In this document: positions 1 through 9,239 of the stretch, piece after piece
Numbering within the stretch: the stretch's first letter is position 1
Layout: each line of letters opens with the position of its first letter
Origin: Hymenobacter oligotrophus
GTDB lineage: Bacteria; Bacteroidota; Bacteroidia; Cytophagales; Hymenobacteraceae
Assembly (NCBI RefSeq): GCF_003574965.1
Contig: NZ_CP032317.1
Location: 2,232,001 to 2,296,000, forward strand
Length of the DNA: 64,000 nucleotides
Reading direction: 5' to 3'
Program-made: the position numbers and the translations under genes
Notes under the pieces: generated by a model
What the model was told of the DNA's origin: nothing
Databases searched by the model: none
Seen by the model: the letters and a program-made list of their open reading frames with translations, nothing else

Positions 1-465
1 CGGCAAGGCCGAAGCCCGGAAGGCAGTGCGTAGGTTGCCCCTCAACTCCTGCAGTGCTGCGGACCTAGGGAAGCCTTGCACCATTACCGTAGCGGCCGAG
101 GCAGTGATGCCGGCGAAATTAATGGTAAATGGCTGGGCTACTGGCAGCACGCTCGCCAGCAGTTGCTTGTATGCGCTTGGGTTTATTTGGCTTAGAGCAA
201 AGCCCTCGTAGCAGGAAATGAGCGTCAGCAGCGTGACGTGCATATCCGAGGGCGGATAATAGTATTGCTCGGGTTCGAGGCGGCGCAGTTGTTCCACGAA
301 CTCGGCCATGCGGTGCTTTACTTCCGCTGTAGGGCGAATGACCAAGGTGAGACCTAGGCGATGGTCGTTGGGGTCGTCGAGCAGTGGGTCTGTGGCCAGG
401 CTGTTGCTTGCTAACTTAGGCAAAGCTTCCTGCCACATGGCAGCGTAATGATCGGCTAAGGTCAT
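1..465 (-). CDS. 2H phosphoesterase / 2'-5' RNA ligase-like protein (partial)
   Basis: The gene begins at ATG 465 and runs off the left edge, so the C-terminal part is missing. The 155 visible residues contain a first H-x-T motif (MHVTLL, around residue 77) after an acidic and aromatic stretch (EQYYYPPSD). This is the arrangement of the 2H phosphoesterase superfamily, which hydrolyses or ligates 2',5' or 2',3'-cyclic phosphate bonds. The second H-x-T motif should lie beyond the edge and cannot be checked. An in-frame stop lies a few codons upstream of the chosen ATG. The substrate cannot be inferred. Two CCTAGG sites lie within the gene, as is typical of native genes here. Confidence 0.65.
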   Translation of the reverse strand, partial: MTLADHYAAMWQEALPKLASNSLATDPLLDDPNDHRLGLTLVIRPTAEVKHRMAEFVEQLRRLEPEQYYYPPSDMHVTLLTLISCYEGFALSQINPSAYKQLLASVLPVAQPFTINFAGITASAATVMVQGFPRSAALQELRGNLRTAFRASALP

Positions 466-586
466 GAATAGCCAGGAGGTATACCAAGGAAAAGTCAGAC
501 ATAGCTGTTAGAGCTAACGGCATAAGTTTAGCTCGGCGTGGCTCACCGCAAAACTCAATAGCAATGCCCCGCAGATATATTTTCCT

Positions 587-1300
587 TTAGTAGTCCACCT
601 CTTTGTCACAGGCCAAGCAATCGAAGCGGATCGACTCAAGTTTACCTTCGCTTAGTTCGTAAATGTGCCTTGGATTGTCTATGCAGGGCTCAAGAACAAC
701 GAATTTGATCTTCTGCTGTAGCCCTGCATCTATGGCTGTCAGGAACGTTGAGTAGAATTGATTAGCCGACATTCCGACCTTGACCTTGTTAGTTAATGCC
801 ACAGTGCTGTCTCTCAATTCGCCTTTAATTATGTAGGAGCCCCAGTAGCTATCAGGCGAATCATCTTTGGCGAAGAAGAGCAACAGCCTATCTTTTCCTT
901 TTATCAAACTGTGATACGTAGAGGCCTCACCATCTCTTAGGCGGGTTACCTGCTTATTGACTTTGAATCCTTTTAGCAGCGATTTACCGAGCATGGATTC
1001 ATCCTTGATGTTTCCAAAAGGGTAATAAACAAACTCAGCACAGGTTACCAGGAACAAGGTATCAGCCGAAACCCAAGCGGAATCATTGAACTCGAAAGAC
1101 TTTTTGGGTTTAAGCCATCCGCTGCTCAGCTTATAAGCGCCTGCTGTGTCCGTAAGCATAGTCGATTCCGCTGTTCGCTTGCCGAACGTGTGTTTACCGG
1201 TATCACCCTGCTGGCCTTGCTTGCCGCAGGAGGCCATAAACAAGGCCGCAAAGACACCATACCATTTGATGAAGCCCTGTGGATTATCAATCACGATCAT
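587..1300 (-). CDS. Hypothetical lipoprotein
   Basis: The predicted 237-aa protein opens with a short N-terminus, a hydrophobic stretch (GVFAALFMASC) and a lipobox cysteine at about residue 25, so it is probably lipid-anchored in the envelope. The rest is a mixed alpha/beta-looking sequence ending in a cysteine-containing tail (FDCLACDKEVDY). I recognise no family. ATG 1300 is preferred; GTG 1315 in the same frame is an alternative. Base composition is unlike the neighbourhood: a 60-base sample near the stop is 48% GC, and the gene lacks the CCTAGG palindrome, so it may be a recent acquisition. It stands alone, pointing away from the macroglobulin gene across a 255-bp gap. Confidence 0.6.
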   Translation of the reverse strand: MIVIDNPQGFIKWYGVFAALFMASCGKQGQQGDTGKHTFGKRTAESTMLTDTAGAYKLSSGWLKPKKSFEFNDSAWVSADTLFLVTCAEFVYYPFGNIKDESMLGKSLLKGFKVNKQVTRLRDGEASTYHSLIKGKDRLLLFFAKDDSPDSYWGSYIIKGELRDSTVALTNKVKVGMSANQFYSTFLTAIDAGLQQKIKFVVLEPCIDNPRHIYELSEGKLESIRFDCLACDKEVDY

Positions 1301-1517
1301 ACAATATTTGAGCACGGCGCATTAGTTAAGCTTTGCAAATAGTAGCCTGACTGACGCTTAGGCAAATTTGTCCGAGCTCTTAATTTTTACGCACAGCCTT
1401 ACTTGCTCAACCGGCAAGTGCCAAGCTGCCTCGCGGTTCTTATTGCTTAAAAGCTGCATTAGTTAGCTATTGACCTTTTAGCAGCTATAATACCCCTTAT
1501 CCATTAGCGTTTTTCTA

Positions 1518-1525
1518 TACCTTTC
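1518..1525 (+). promoter_or_regulatory. Possible Bacteroidota -7 element (TACCTTTC)
   Basis: TACCTTTC lies 31 bp before the macroglobulin ATG and matches the Bacteroidota TAnnTTTG element at seven of eight positions. No clear TTG is present at the expected -33 spacing, so this is tentative. Confidence 0.3.
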
Positions 1526-1555
1526 GCCCGCCGCTATCCTCCCCCTATCCTTCCG

Positions 1556-4500
1556 ATGACTACCCCCAAACTGCTTCGCCTGCCGCTGCTGGTGCTGCTG
1601 GCTTTGCTATGCGCGTGCTCCAAACCCGGCGAGGATGCCAACACAGCAACTGCTGCCGACGGCGAGGAAATCGACCCGTACGAAAACCTGATTTTCAGCT
1701 TCGAGGAGCCGGTAGCCTCGGAGGCCCAGCTGAACCGCTGGGACACCACGCAGGTAGTGCGCTTTGAGCCGGCGGTGCGGGGCAAGTTTAAGTGGGCGTC
1801 GGAGCGGGAGCTGGTGTTTTCGCCGGCCGAGCCGTTCCGGCCGAGCACCGCGTTTCGGGCCGAGCTGCGGCCGCAGGCGCTGCCCAGCGGCAAGCAGCAG
1901 AAACCACCTAGGCTGAGCCGCACGCAGTTTCATACGCCCTACTTACAGATGAGCGAGCCGCAGGTGTTCTGGACGGCCTCGGCGCAAAGCAGCGAGCCGG
2001 CCGTGCGCCTGAACGCGGTGTTCAACTACGCCGTGCGCCCCACCGACCTGCGCCAGCACCTGCGCCTCACGGTAGCCGGCCAGCAGGTGTCCTTCGAGGT
2101 AGTATCGGCCGAGCCCGACCGCGTGGTGGGCATCCGGCCCACGCAAACGGTAGCACCGGGCAGTACTGTTCAGCTCCACGTGGAACCTGGCCTGAAGCCC
2201 GTGGGCGGCGGCAACGGCACCAGCCGTGCCCTCGATGCCTCGGGTACCGTGCCCGATCCGCAACAGTTGCAGGTGCGCGAGCTGACGGGTTCCTTGCTCA
2301 ACGGCGAACCGGTGGTGACGGTGCTCACCGACCAACCCATATCAGCTGAGCAGGCGCAAACAGTAGTGCGCGTGCAGCCTGCCGTGGCCTTTGGTGTGGA
2401 GGCGCTGGAAAGCGGCTTTGTGCTGCGCGGCGGTTTCGAGGTAGGCAAAACGTATACGGTGAGCGTAGGCCCCGGCGCCTACGGCACCCTAGGTGGGCAT
2501 TTGGCCGAGCCGTTCAGCCAGGCCGTATCGTTTGGCGACGAGCGGCCGAGCATCAGCTTTGCCTCGGGCGGCGAAAAAGCCATGTACCTGGGCGCGCAGG
2601 GTTTGCGCAACCTAGGGCTGCGCCTGAACGAGGTGGAGCGCGTGAAGGTGAGCATCTACAAGGTGTACGCCAACAACATCCGGGAGCTGCTGCGCTCGGG
2701 CGAGCAGTACGGCTACGATGCCGGCGAGGAGGGCGAAGAAAGCCAGGACGAAAACGGCGAGTGGATAGACCGCAGCTACCGCTACTACAATACCGAGGAC
2801 TTCGGCAACCTGCTCACGGAGCGCACCTACAGCACCAGCGCCCTGCCCAAAGCCGGCGCGCTGCGCCTGCTGCACCTCTCGCTCGACGAGCTGGAGTTCG
2901 GCAACCAGATGAAAGGCCTGTACGTGGTGCGCGTGCAGGATACCGAGCGTCAATGGCTGCAGGTATCGAAGCTGGTGGCCGTGTCGGACCTAGGCGTGGT
3001 GGTGAAGCGCAACGGCACCGGCGGCGCCATGGTGTTCGTGAATTCGCTGCGCACGGCCAAGCCGGTGGGTGGCGCCTCGGTGCGCTTCATCAGCCACAAC
3101 AACCAAACGATGTTTACGGGCCAAACCAACGCCAACGGCGTGGCCATGCTAGGGCAGAGCGACAGCACCGCCAACAGCCGCTTCCGGCTGGACATGGTGA
3201 TGGTGCAGAGCGGCCCGGATTTCACCTTTCTGCAGCTGGAGCGCGCCCGCGTCGAAACCTCGCGCTACGACGTAGGCGGCCTGCAAAGCAACGCGGCCCG
3301 CTTCCAGGCTTTCCTGTACGGCGACCGTGACCTGTACCGCCCCGGCGACACTATCCGCACCAACACCGTGGTGCGCACCGACAACTGGCGCGTGCCCGGC
3401 GCCGTGCCCATGAAAATTAGGCTGCTATTGCCCACCGGCAAGGAGTACGCCAGCTACCGCCGCACCCTGAGCAAGGAAGACGGCTCGTTTGAGGCGCAGT
3501 TCATCGTGCCGCCTTCCGTAATGACGGGCCTCTACACGCTGGAGGTACTCACCGGCAACGACGTGCTGCTGACCTCGCGCAAAATCAGCGTGGAGGAGTT
3601 TATCCCCGACCGCCTGAAAGTAACCGTAACTGCCGCGCCCAAAGTGGTGCAGCCCGGCCAAACGGTGCGCGCCACGGCGCTGGCCCAAAACCTGTTCGGC
3701 CCGCCCGCTACCGACCGCAAGTTTGAGGTAGAGTTTTCGCTGAAGCAAAAGGCCTTCGCGCCCAAAGAATACGCCGATTACAACTTCAGCATCCGGAGTG
3801 GTGTGGAGCGACGCAACCAGTACGGCGGCGAAGAGCCGGAGTCGGCCTCGGCGCTGAACGAGCGGTTTGAGAAAGCCGTGCGCGAAGGCCGCACCAACGA
3901 GCAGGGCCGCGGCACGGCCGAGTACCAGGTGCCCGAATACCGCGACCTAGGCACGCTCGAAGGCACCGCCTTTGCCACGGTGTTCGACGAAACCGGCCGT
4001 CCCGTAAACCGCCTCGCCACCTTCGAGGTGCGCACCCAGGCCGTGATGTTCGGGGTGCAGCAATTGCCCGAGCTGCTGAGTACCCGCCAGGCCGTGCCCA
4101 TTCGGGTGGTGGCCCTTACGCCGCAGGGACAACCTACCCAGGCCCGCGGCGAGGTGCGCGTGGTGCGCATGCTCTGGGAAACCGTGCTGGAGCGCCAGGG
4201 CGGCCGCTACACTTACAACTCGCAGCGCCGCGAGCAAACTGTGCTCAGCCAAGCCATTCAGGCCGGCCCGGCGGCGGTGCTGAACTTCACGCCTACCTAC
4301 TCGGGCGAGTACGAGGTGCGCGTGTCGCGGCCCGGCGCTGCTACCTACGTGGCCAGCCGCTTCTACGCCTACGGCTACGGCGACACGCAGAGCAACGCCT
4401 TCGAGGTAAGCAACGAGGGGCAGGTGCAGATCGAGGCCGACAAGCCCAAGTACCAGCCCGGCGACAAAGCCACGCTGCTGCTCAAAACGCCCTTCGCCGG

Positions 4501-7114
4501 CCGCGTACTCGTGACGGTGGAGCGCAACCGCGTGCTGGAGCATTTTTACGTGGATACCGACGAAAAATCGGCGCGCGTAACGGTGCCCATTCGCGCCGGG
4601 CACGTGCCCAACGTGTACGTTACGGCCACGGCCATTCGGCCTATCTCGGCTGACTCCAAAATACCGCTGACCGTGGCCCGCGGCTTCGTGCCGCTGACGG
4701 TGGAGAAGCCCGATTCGCGCCTGCCTGTAGCCATCAAGGCCGTGGCGCAAAGCCGCTCCCAAACTTGGCAGACGGTGGAAGTGCAAACCAAGCCCAACGC
4801 AGCCGTAACGCTGGCCGTGGTGGACGAGGGCATATTGCAGATGAAGAACTACCGCACGCCCGACCCCTTCGGCTACTTCTACCAGAAGCGTGCCCTCGAG
4901 GTATCGGCCCACGATGTGTACCCCTTCCTGCTGCCCGAGCTAGGCTCCAGCAGCACCGGCGGCGACGGTTACGACCTAGCCCGCCGCACCACGCCCGTGC
5001 CCTCGCGGCGTGTGCAGCTGGTGGCCCGCTGGAGCGGCGTGAAGCGCGCCGATGCCAACGGCCGTGTGCAGGTGCGCGTGCGCGTACCGCAGTTTAGCGG
5101 GGCGCTGCGGCTGATGGCCGTGGCCTACAAAGGCGACGCGTTCGGCTCGGCCGAGCACACCATGCGCGTAGCCGACCCGGTGGTTATCAGCACCGCCCTA
5201 CCCCGCTTCCTCAGCCCCCGCGACACGATTGATGTGCCGGTAACGCTGACGAATACGACGGGAAAAGGCATGTTTGTTCTAGTCGAATGTTTACCATCAG
5301 GAACTTTGGCAAACACGCGATTCGCAAATTCACCTGGGCCATTTGGTAAGCCAGTGAGAGTTCAGTTGACCGCAGAGGAAGTTAAGTTACCTGCTAATGC
5401 AGAAGCTAGGGTTGTTTTCCAACTCAAGGCCAAGCAAACTATCGGCAATGGGACAGTGCAAATAATAGCCCATGAACTAGATGATAACGGTGGCTACAAA
5501 TCTTCTGAGAAGTTCACCGAAACCATCGAGCTACCCGTACGCCCCGCTTCGCCGCTGCAGATGCGTACCGGCTCGGGCATGGTGCAGGGCGGCAAAACGC
5601 AGCCGCTGGATTTGCGCACCGATTTCCTGCCGACTGCCCAGCGCAGCCAGCTGGTGCTGAGTCGCTCGCCCATGACGGAGTTCAGCAAAGACCTGCGCTA
5701 CCTGCTGCAGTACCCCTACGGCTGCCTGGAGCAAACGGTATCGGCTGCTTTCCCGCAACTATACTACCCCGATCTGGCCGCGGCCCTAGGTCAGGCGGGC
5801 AAGGCGCAGCGCTACAACCCCAACTACCACGTGCAGGAGGCTATCCGCAAGATTGAGGCGCAGCAGCTCTACAACGGTTCGTTGAGCTACTGGCCCGGAG
5901 GCGACTACGACAACTGGTGGACCACGGCCTACGCCGCGCACTTCCTGCTCGAAGCCAAGCGGGCCGGCTTCGCCGTGAACCAGGGCATTCTGGACAAGAC
6001 GCTGCGCTACCTGCAGTACCGCACCAAAAAGCGCGAAACCGAGCCCTACCAGTACCTCGATGCCGCGAACGTGGCCCGCGAAAAGACCATTGCCAAAAAG
6101 GAAATTGCCTACTCGCTCTACGTGCTGGCCCTGGCCGGCAAGCCCGACCCGGTGGCGCTAAACTACTACCGCGCCAACCAGCGCCTGCTCGCGCAGGATT
6201 CGCGCTTTGTGCTGGCCAGTACTAGCGCGCTGTCGGGCCAAACCAAAGGTTTCCGCGACCTGCTGCCCCGCTCCTTCTCGGAGCCCGCCGCCCGTCGTGC
6301 TCTGGATGGCTCGTTCTACTCGCCCGTGCGCGACCTAGGGCTGGCGCTGAACACCCTCATCGAAGCCGACCCCGAAAACCCGCTCGTGACGAGCATGGCT
6401 CGTCAGCTTTCTCGCCTCGTGAAAGGGGCAGGTTGGCTGAGCACGCAGGAAAGCGCTTTTGCGCTGCTGGCCCTAGGTAAGGTCGCCCGCCAAAACAAGA
6501 ACAGCACCGTAACCGCCACGCTTGCCGAAACGGGTGGCAAAGTGCTGGGCCAGTACAAAGGCCCGCAGAACCTGACTGTGAACAACGTAGCCAACCGCCG
6601 CCTCAGCCTGCAAACGGCCGGCATGGGGCCGCTGTACTACTTCTGGACGCTGGAAGGTATTTCGCGCACCGGCCAGGTGCGCGAGGAAGACCAATACCTG
6701 CAAGTGCGCCGCCAGTTCCTCGACCGCACCGGCCAGCCCCTAGGTCGGGCTGAGTTCCGCCAAAACGACCTGGTGGTAGTGAAAATCACGCTACAAGCCG
6801 CCGACTACGCCGGCGAGGTGCCCAACGTAGCCATTACCGACCTGCTGCCCGCCGGCCTCGAAATCGAGAACCCGCGCATTGGCGCCGTGCGCGAGCTTAC
6901 CTGGGCCACCGACGCCGCCACGCCCGACTACCTCGACGTGCGCGACGACCGCATCAACCTGTTCACCACCGCTACCCCGCAGCCCAAGTCGTTCTACTAC
7001 CTGGCCCGGGCCATATCGAAGGGCACCTTCAAGCTAGGTCCGGTAAGCGCCGACGCTATGTACAACGCCGAGTACCACTCGTACGCCGGCGCCGGAGTGG
7101 TACAGGTGCGCTAG
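1556..7114 (+). CDS. Bacterial alpha-2-macroglobulin family lipoprotein
   Basis: This 1852-aa protein has a lipoprotein signal (LLALLCAC, Cys21), which fits an envelope-anchored macroglobulin. Its length and organisation match bacterial alpha-2-macroglobulins of the ECAM/YfhM type: repeated beta-sandwich macroglobulin domains through about residue 1200, then a complement-like domain. The thioester motif is intact: CLEQ with Cys1390 in YPYGCLEQT. These proteins are known to trap proteases that cleave their bait region, then attach covalently. The start is the first ATG before the signal peptide. PBP1C lies three genes downstream, a pairing also known in Proteobacteria, and a chagasin-like inhibitor follows directly. 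An internal stretch at 5255-5523 has clearly lower GC and different codon choice without breaking the frame. Family assignment is firm; the target protease is unknown. Confidence 0.95.
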   Translation: MTTPKLLRLPLLVLLALLCACSKPGEDANTATAADGEEIDPYENLIFSFEEPVASEAQLNRWDTTQVVRFEPAVRGKFKWASERELVFSPAEPFRPSTAFRAELRPQALPSGKQQKPPRLSRTQFHTPYLQMSEPQVFWTASAQSSEPAVRLNAVFNYAVRPTDLRQHLRLTVAGQQVSFEVVSAEPDRVVGIRPTQTVAPGSTVQLHVEPGLKPVGGGNGTSRALDASGTVPDPQQLQVRELTGSLLNGEPVVTVLTDQPISAEQAQTVVRVQPAVAFGVEALESGFVLRGGFEVGKTYTVSVGPGAYGTLGGHLAEPFSQAVSFGDERPSISFASGGEKAMYLGAQGLRNLGLRLNEVERVKVSIYKVYANNIRELLRSGEQYGYDAGEEGEESQDENGEWIDRSYRYYNTEDFGNLLTERTYSTSALPKAGALRLLHLSLDELEFGNQMKGLYVVRVQDTERQWLQVSKLVAVSDLGVVVKRNGTGGAMVFVNSLRTAKPVGGASVRFISHNNQTMFTGQTNANGVAMLGQSDSTANSRFRLDMVMVQSGPDFTFLQLERARVETSRYDVGGLQSNAARFQAFLYGDRDLYRPGDTIRTNTVVRTDNWRVPGAVPMKIRLLLPTGKEYASYRRTLSKEDGSFEAQFIVPPSVMTGLYTLEVLTGNDVLLTSRKISVEEFIPDRLKVTVTAAPKVVQPGQTVRATALAQNLFGPPATDRKFEVEFSLKQKAFAPKEYADYNFSIRSGVERRNQYGGEEPESASALNERFEKAVREGRTNEQGRGTAEYQVPEYRDLGTLEGTAFATVFDETGRPVNRLATFEVRTQAVMFGVQQLPELLSTRQAVPIRVVALTPQGQPTQARGEVRVVRMLWETVLERQGGRYTYNSQRREQTVLSQAIQAGPAAVLNFTPTYSGEYEVRVSRPGAATYVASRFYAYGYGDTQSNAFEVSNEGQVQIEADKPKYQPGDKATLLLKTPFAGRVLVTVERNRVLEHFYVDTDEKSARVTVPIRAGHVPNVYVTATAIRPISADSKIPLTVARGFVPLTVEKPDSRLPVAIKAVAQSRSQTWQTVEVQTKPNAAVTLAVVDEGILQMKNYRTPDPFGYFYQKRALEVSAHDVYPFLLPELGSSSTGGDGYDLARRTTPVPSRRVQLVARWSGVKRADANGRVQVRVRVPQFSGALRLMAVAYKGDAFGSAEHTMRVADPVVISTALPRFLSPRDTIDVPVTLTNTTGKGMFVLVECLPSGTLANTRFANSPGPFGKPVRVQLTAEEVKLPANAEARVVFQLKAKQTIGNGTVQIIAHELDDNGGYKSSEKFTETIELPVRPASPLQMRTGSGMVQGGKTQPLDLRTDFLPTAQRSQLVLSRSPMTEFSKDLRYLLQYPYGCLEQTVSAAFPQLYYPDLAAALGQAGKAQRYNPNYHVQEAIRKIEAQQLYNGSLSYWPGGDYDNWWTTAYAAHFLLEAKRAGFAVNQGILDKTLRYLQYRTKKRETEPYQYLDAANVAREKTIAKKEIAYSLYVLALAGKPDPVALNYYRANQRLLAQDSRFVLASTSALSGQTKGFRDLLPRSFSEPAARRALDGSFYSPVRDLGLALNTLIEADPENPLVTSMARQLSRLVKGAGWLSTQESAFALLALGKVARQNKNSTVTATLAETGGKVLGQYKGPQNLTVNNVANRRLSLQTAGMGPLYYFWTLEGISRTGQVREEDQYLQVRRQFLDRTGQPLGRAEFRQNDLVVVKITLQAADYAGEVPNVAITDLLPAGLEIENPRIGAVRELTWATDAATPDYLDVRDDRINLFTTATPQPKSFYYLARAISKGTFKLGPVSADAMYNAEYHSYAGAGVVQVR
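5255..5523 (+). other. Low-GC mosaic tract inside the macroglobulin gene
   Basis: By direct count, 5281-5520 is 45% GC (109 of 240). The 60-base blocks on either side are 70% (5161-5220) and 67% (5521-5580). Codon choice switches to A/T-ending codons (GTT, GAA, TTA, AAA), while the frame continues. The encoded residues, about 1234-1322, form the domain just before the thioester region. Gene conversion or recombination with a lower-GC relative is the simplest explanation. Confidence 0.75.
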
Positions 7115-7158
7115 GTACCAGATTATATTTCATAGTGCTAATCTTCGCTACGCCAAAG

Positions 7159-7315
7159 CTAGGGTTAGAAGCTAGTTCCCCTCCTCAGATGAGGAGGGGT
7201 TAGGGGTGGTTGAAGAGCTAGAGTTAGAGGCTAGTTCTAGATGCTGTTCTGATGCAACAGTCAACCACCCCTAGCCCCTCCTCATCTGAGGAGGGGAACT
7301 AGCTTCTAACCCTAG
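7159..7315. repeat. Long inverted repeat with nested palindromes
   Basis: Two 55-bp arms (7159-7213 and 7261-7315) are inverted copies with one mismatch. Each arm carries its own perfect 22-bp palindrome, CCCCTCCTCAGATGAGGAGG plus GG. The 47-bp centre is unrelated. It fills most of the gap between the macroglobulin and chagasin-like genes and could fold as a large cruciform or RNA hairpin. A related copy lies at 16109-16163. No transposase is nearby, so a REP/MITE-like element is an inference. Confidence 0.85.
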
Positions 7316-7461
7316 TTATAACTAAAGCCTTATCAGCTTTGCCAGAGCCTCCAATTTTCCAGGTATCACTACACATCTTAAGAACGAGCCCCTAGCCTTA
7401 CCTCAACCATAGCTTGCGTGGCGGGTGGCGCGTACAACCTGCGCACTCCAGCCCCTTAGCC

Positions 7462-8214
7462 ATGCCTCGTTGCTCCATCGTTTTCACTCGATTCATCCTT
7501 GTGTTTGTCCTGCTGCTTTGCGCCCTAGGTGCGCAGGCGCAAGGCGCCATTACCACCATCACGGCCGCCGACAACGGCAAGGAAGTGCAGCTAACCGTGG
7601 GCGAGCGGCTGATTGTGCGCTTGCCCACGGCGGCCCCGCGCTATGGCTGGCGCTTGGTGCAGAACTACCCGGGCCAGCTCACGCTGGTAAGCAACCAAAC
7701 TTTGCCCGGGGTGCGCAGTGGCGTACCCGGCGCCCCGGCCACCCACGAAATGCACTTCCAAACCATCGGCTCGGGCGGGCTCGATCTGGTACTGGTGGCG
7801 GCGCTGCCGGGCACGGGCTACTCGCCGGTGGGCAGCTATTTCCACGTGTACCTCACCATCAACCAGCCCGGTGTGGCCAAAAACGTCAACATCACGGAGT
7901 ACGGCAACCGCAGCCGCGTAACCGTGAACAAAGGCGACCAGCTTAGCATCAAGCTAGGCACCACTGCCGGTTCTACTTCCCGGTGGGAGGTTATGCCGAT
8001 AGCCAACGAGATAGTGAAACTGGTAAACACCCAAACCGAGCAGGAGCAAAAGAAGTCGAAAAAAAAGCCGAAGCCCGGCACCCCGCAGGATATCACCTTC
8101 AATTTTCAGGCGCTCAATCCCGGCCAAACCACCATCCGCTTTCTGTACCGCGACGGCACAAACAACGACACCCCGCCCAAGCGCGACTTTGTGCTCGATG
8201 TAACGGTGCCGTAA
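7462..8214 (+). CDS. Secreted tandem chagasin-like (I42) protease inhibitor
   Basis: The 250-aa product has a clear signal peptide (VLLLCALGAQAQ) when started at ATG 7462; the frame extends 16 codons upstream but that part is not signal-like. Residues about 30-125 resemble the chagasin fold: a conserved strand (VQLTVGERLIVRLP), a loop near the NPTTGY position (APRYGW), and a GSGG loop followed by hydrophobic strands. A weaker second copy follows, about 130-250 (VTVNKGDQLSIKLG, then RWEV, then a C-terminal FVLDVTV strand), with a lysine-rich insert (KKSKKKPKP). Chagasins inhibit papain-like cysteine proteases. Its place beside the macroglobulin suggests periplasmic or extracellular protease defence. 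The canonical motifs are imperfect, so inhibitory activity is uncertain. Confidence 0.6.
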   Translation: MPRCSIVFTRFILVFVLLLCALGAQAQGAITTITAADNGKEVQLTVGERLIVRLPTAAPRYGWRLVQNYPGQLTLVSNQTLPGVRSGVPGAPATHEMHFQTIGSGGLDLVLVAALPGTGYSPVGSYFHVYLTINQPGVAKNVNITEYGNRSRVTVNKGDQLSIKLGTTAGSTSRWEVMPIANEIVKLVNTQTEQEQKKSKKKPKPGTPQDITFNFQALNPGQTTIRFLYRDGTNNDTPPKRDFVLDVTVP

Positions 8215-8317
8215 GGCTTATTGGTGGCGCAGAACGCAAAATGCTGGTACGCATAGATACGCGCTCTTCCTCTTCATTGGCTGCCGCTAATCAGGCTCGG
8301 GGCTACACCTAGGCGCC

Positions 8318-8325
8318 TATCTTTG
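8318..8325 (+). promoter_or_regulatory. Bacteroidota -7 promoter element (TATCTTTG)
   Basis: TATCTTTG is an exact TAnnTTTG match ending only 6 bp before the glycosyltransferase ATG at 8332. Transcription would begin at or just before the start codon, giving a leaderless or near-leaderless mRNA. Confidence 0.6.
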
Positions 8326-8331
8326 CCGCCG

Positions 8332-9210
8332 ATGAACTACCTGATTTACCTGGCCCACGGCCCGGCCGAGCTGCGCAGCGAAGCCTTGTACAGCCTGCTT
8401 TCTTATTTCCGGGCGGCACCGGTGGCACCGGCTCAGGTACTCATCTACACCGATGCACCCGAGGCGTTTCGGCAAGTGCTGGGCGAGCGGCCCGGTGTGC
8501 TGTACCCAAGCGTTATGGAGGCTGAGTGGCGGGCCTGGCGGGGCAGTGCCAACATGGTATACCTACTGAAGATTGGCGTGCTCGAACACGCCGCCGCGCA
8601 CTACCCTGGCAACCTGCTGTTCGTAGACACCGACACGATTTGGCAGCGCGACCCTACGCCCATTTTTGAGCAAATTGGCCAAGGCGCGCGCTTTATGCAC
8701 GACAACGAAGGCCTGCTGGCAACCGGCAACACGCTCAGCCGCAAAGTGTACCGGCACCTCAAGGGCCATACCTTCCAAACGGGCGCCTATCAGGTGCAGG
8801 TAACGCCCGCTACGCTCCTGTTCAACTCGGGCGTTATCGGTTTCCGTAGCCACGAGGCGACCCTGCTGCGCGACGTAATGCAGCTGGCCGAACAGCTCTA
8901 CGCCACTTACCACAAGCACATGATGGAGCAACTGGCTTTCAGCATGCGCTTTGCCGTGGATGGCCCCGTGCAAGAGGCTAAGCCCTACGTGGTACATTAC
9001 TGGAACCTGAAAGAGGTGCGCCCCACACTGGCGGCGCTGTTTTCCCGTTATCGGGGTGCCAGCCACGAGGAGTTGCTGCGCCGGCTTGATGCCCTAGGTC
9101 TGCCCGAGGTACACCGCGCCGAGCTGGCCTACCGCAACCTCGCCGGCTGGCAACGCACCCTGCGCAAGCTGGTAGGCCGGCGGTGGCGCATGCCTGTTTT
9201 TGAGGTGTAG
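8332..9210 (+). CDS. GT8-like glycosyltransferase
   Basis: This 292-aa protein has a GT-A-type nucleotide-sugar-binding layout. There is an N-terminal strand (MNYLIYLAHG), a conserved LLKIGVLEHA segment, and the metal-binding DxD at Asp99-Asp101 in LLFVDTDTIW. Later come FNSGVIGF, typical of family 8 and related retaining enzymes, and a C-terminal HYWN segment. No signal peptide or membrane helix is visible, so it probably works at the cytoplasmic face. ATG 8332 fits the promoter at 8318; an ATG nine bases earlier overlaps it. It lies between the chagasin-like gene and pbpC, with 146 bp to pbpC. Donor and acceptor are unknown; an envelope glycan is plausible from context. Confidence 0.7.
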   Translation: MNYLIYLAHGPAELRSEALYSLLSYFRAAPVAPAQVLIYTDAPEAFRQVLGERPGVLYPSVMEAEWRAWRGSANMVYLLKIGVLEHAAAHYPGNLLFVDTDTIWQRDPTPIFEQIGQGARFMHDNEGLLATGNTLSRKVYRHLKGHTFQTGAYQVQVTPATLLFNSGVIGFRSHEATLLRDVMQLAEQLYATYHKHMMEQLAFSMRFAVDGPVQEAKPYVVHYWNLKEVRPTLAALFSRYRGASHEELLRRLDALGLPEVHRAELAYRNLAGWQRTLRKLVGRRWRMPVFEV

Positions 9211-9239
9211 CCTAGGTCCGTTACCTTACTGACCCTGCT

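Noticed and set aside
26-211. 61-codon plus-strand frame
   Set aside because: It is antisense to the 2H phosphoesterase-like gene, which has a recognisable motif.
1468-1491. TTGACC and TATAAT upstream of the macroglobulin gene
   Set aside because: The words look like E. coli sigma-70 boxes but are about 10 bp apart, far too close, and Bacteroidota promoters use other elements.
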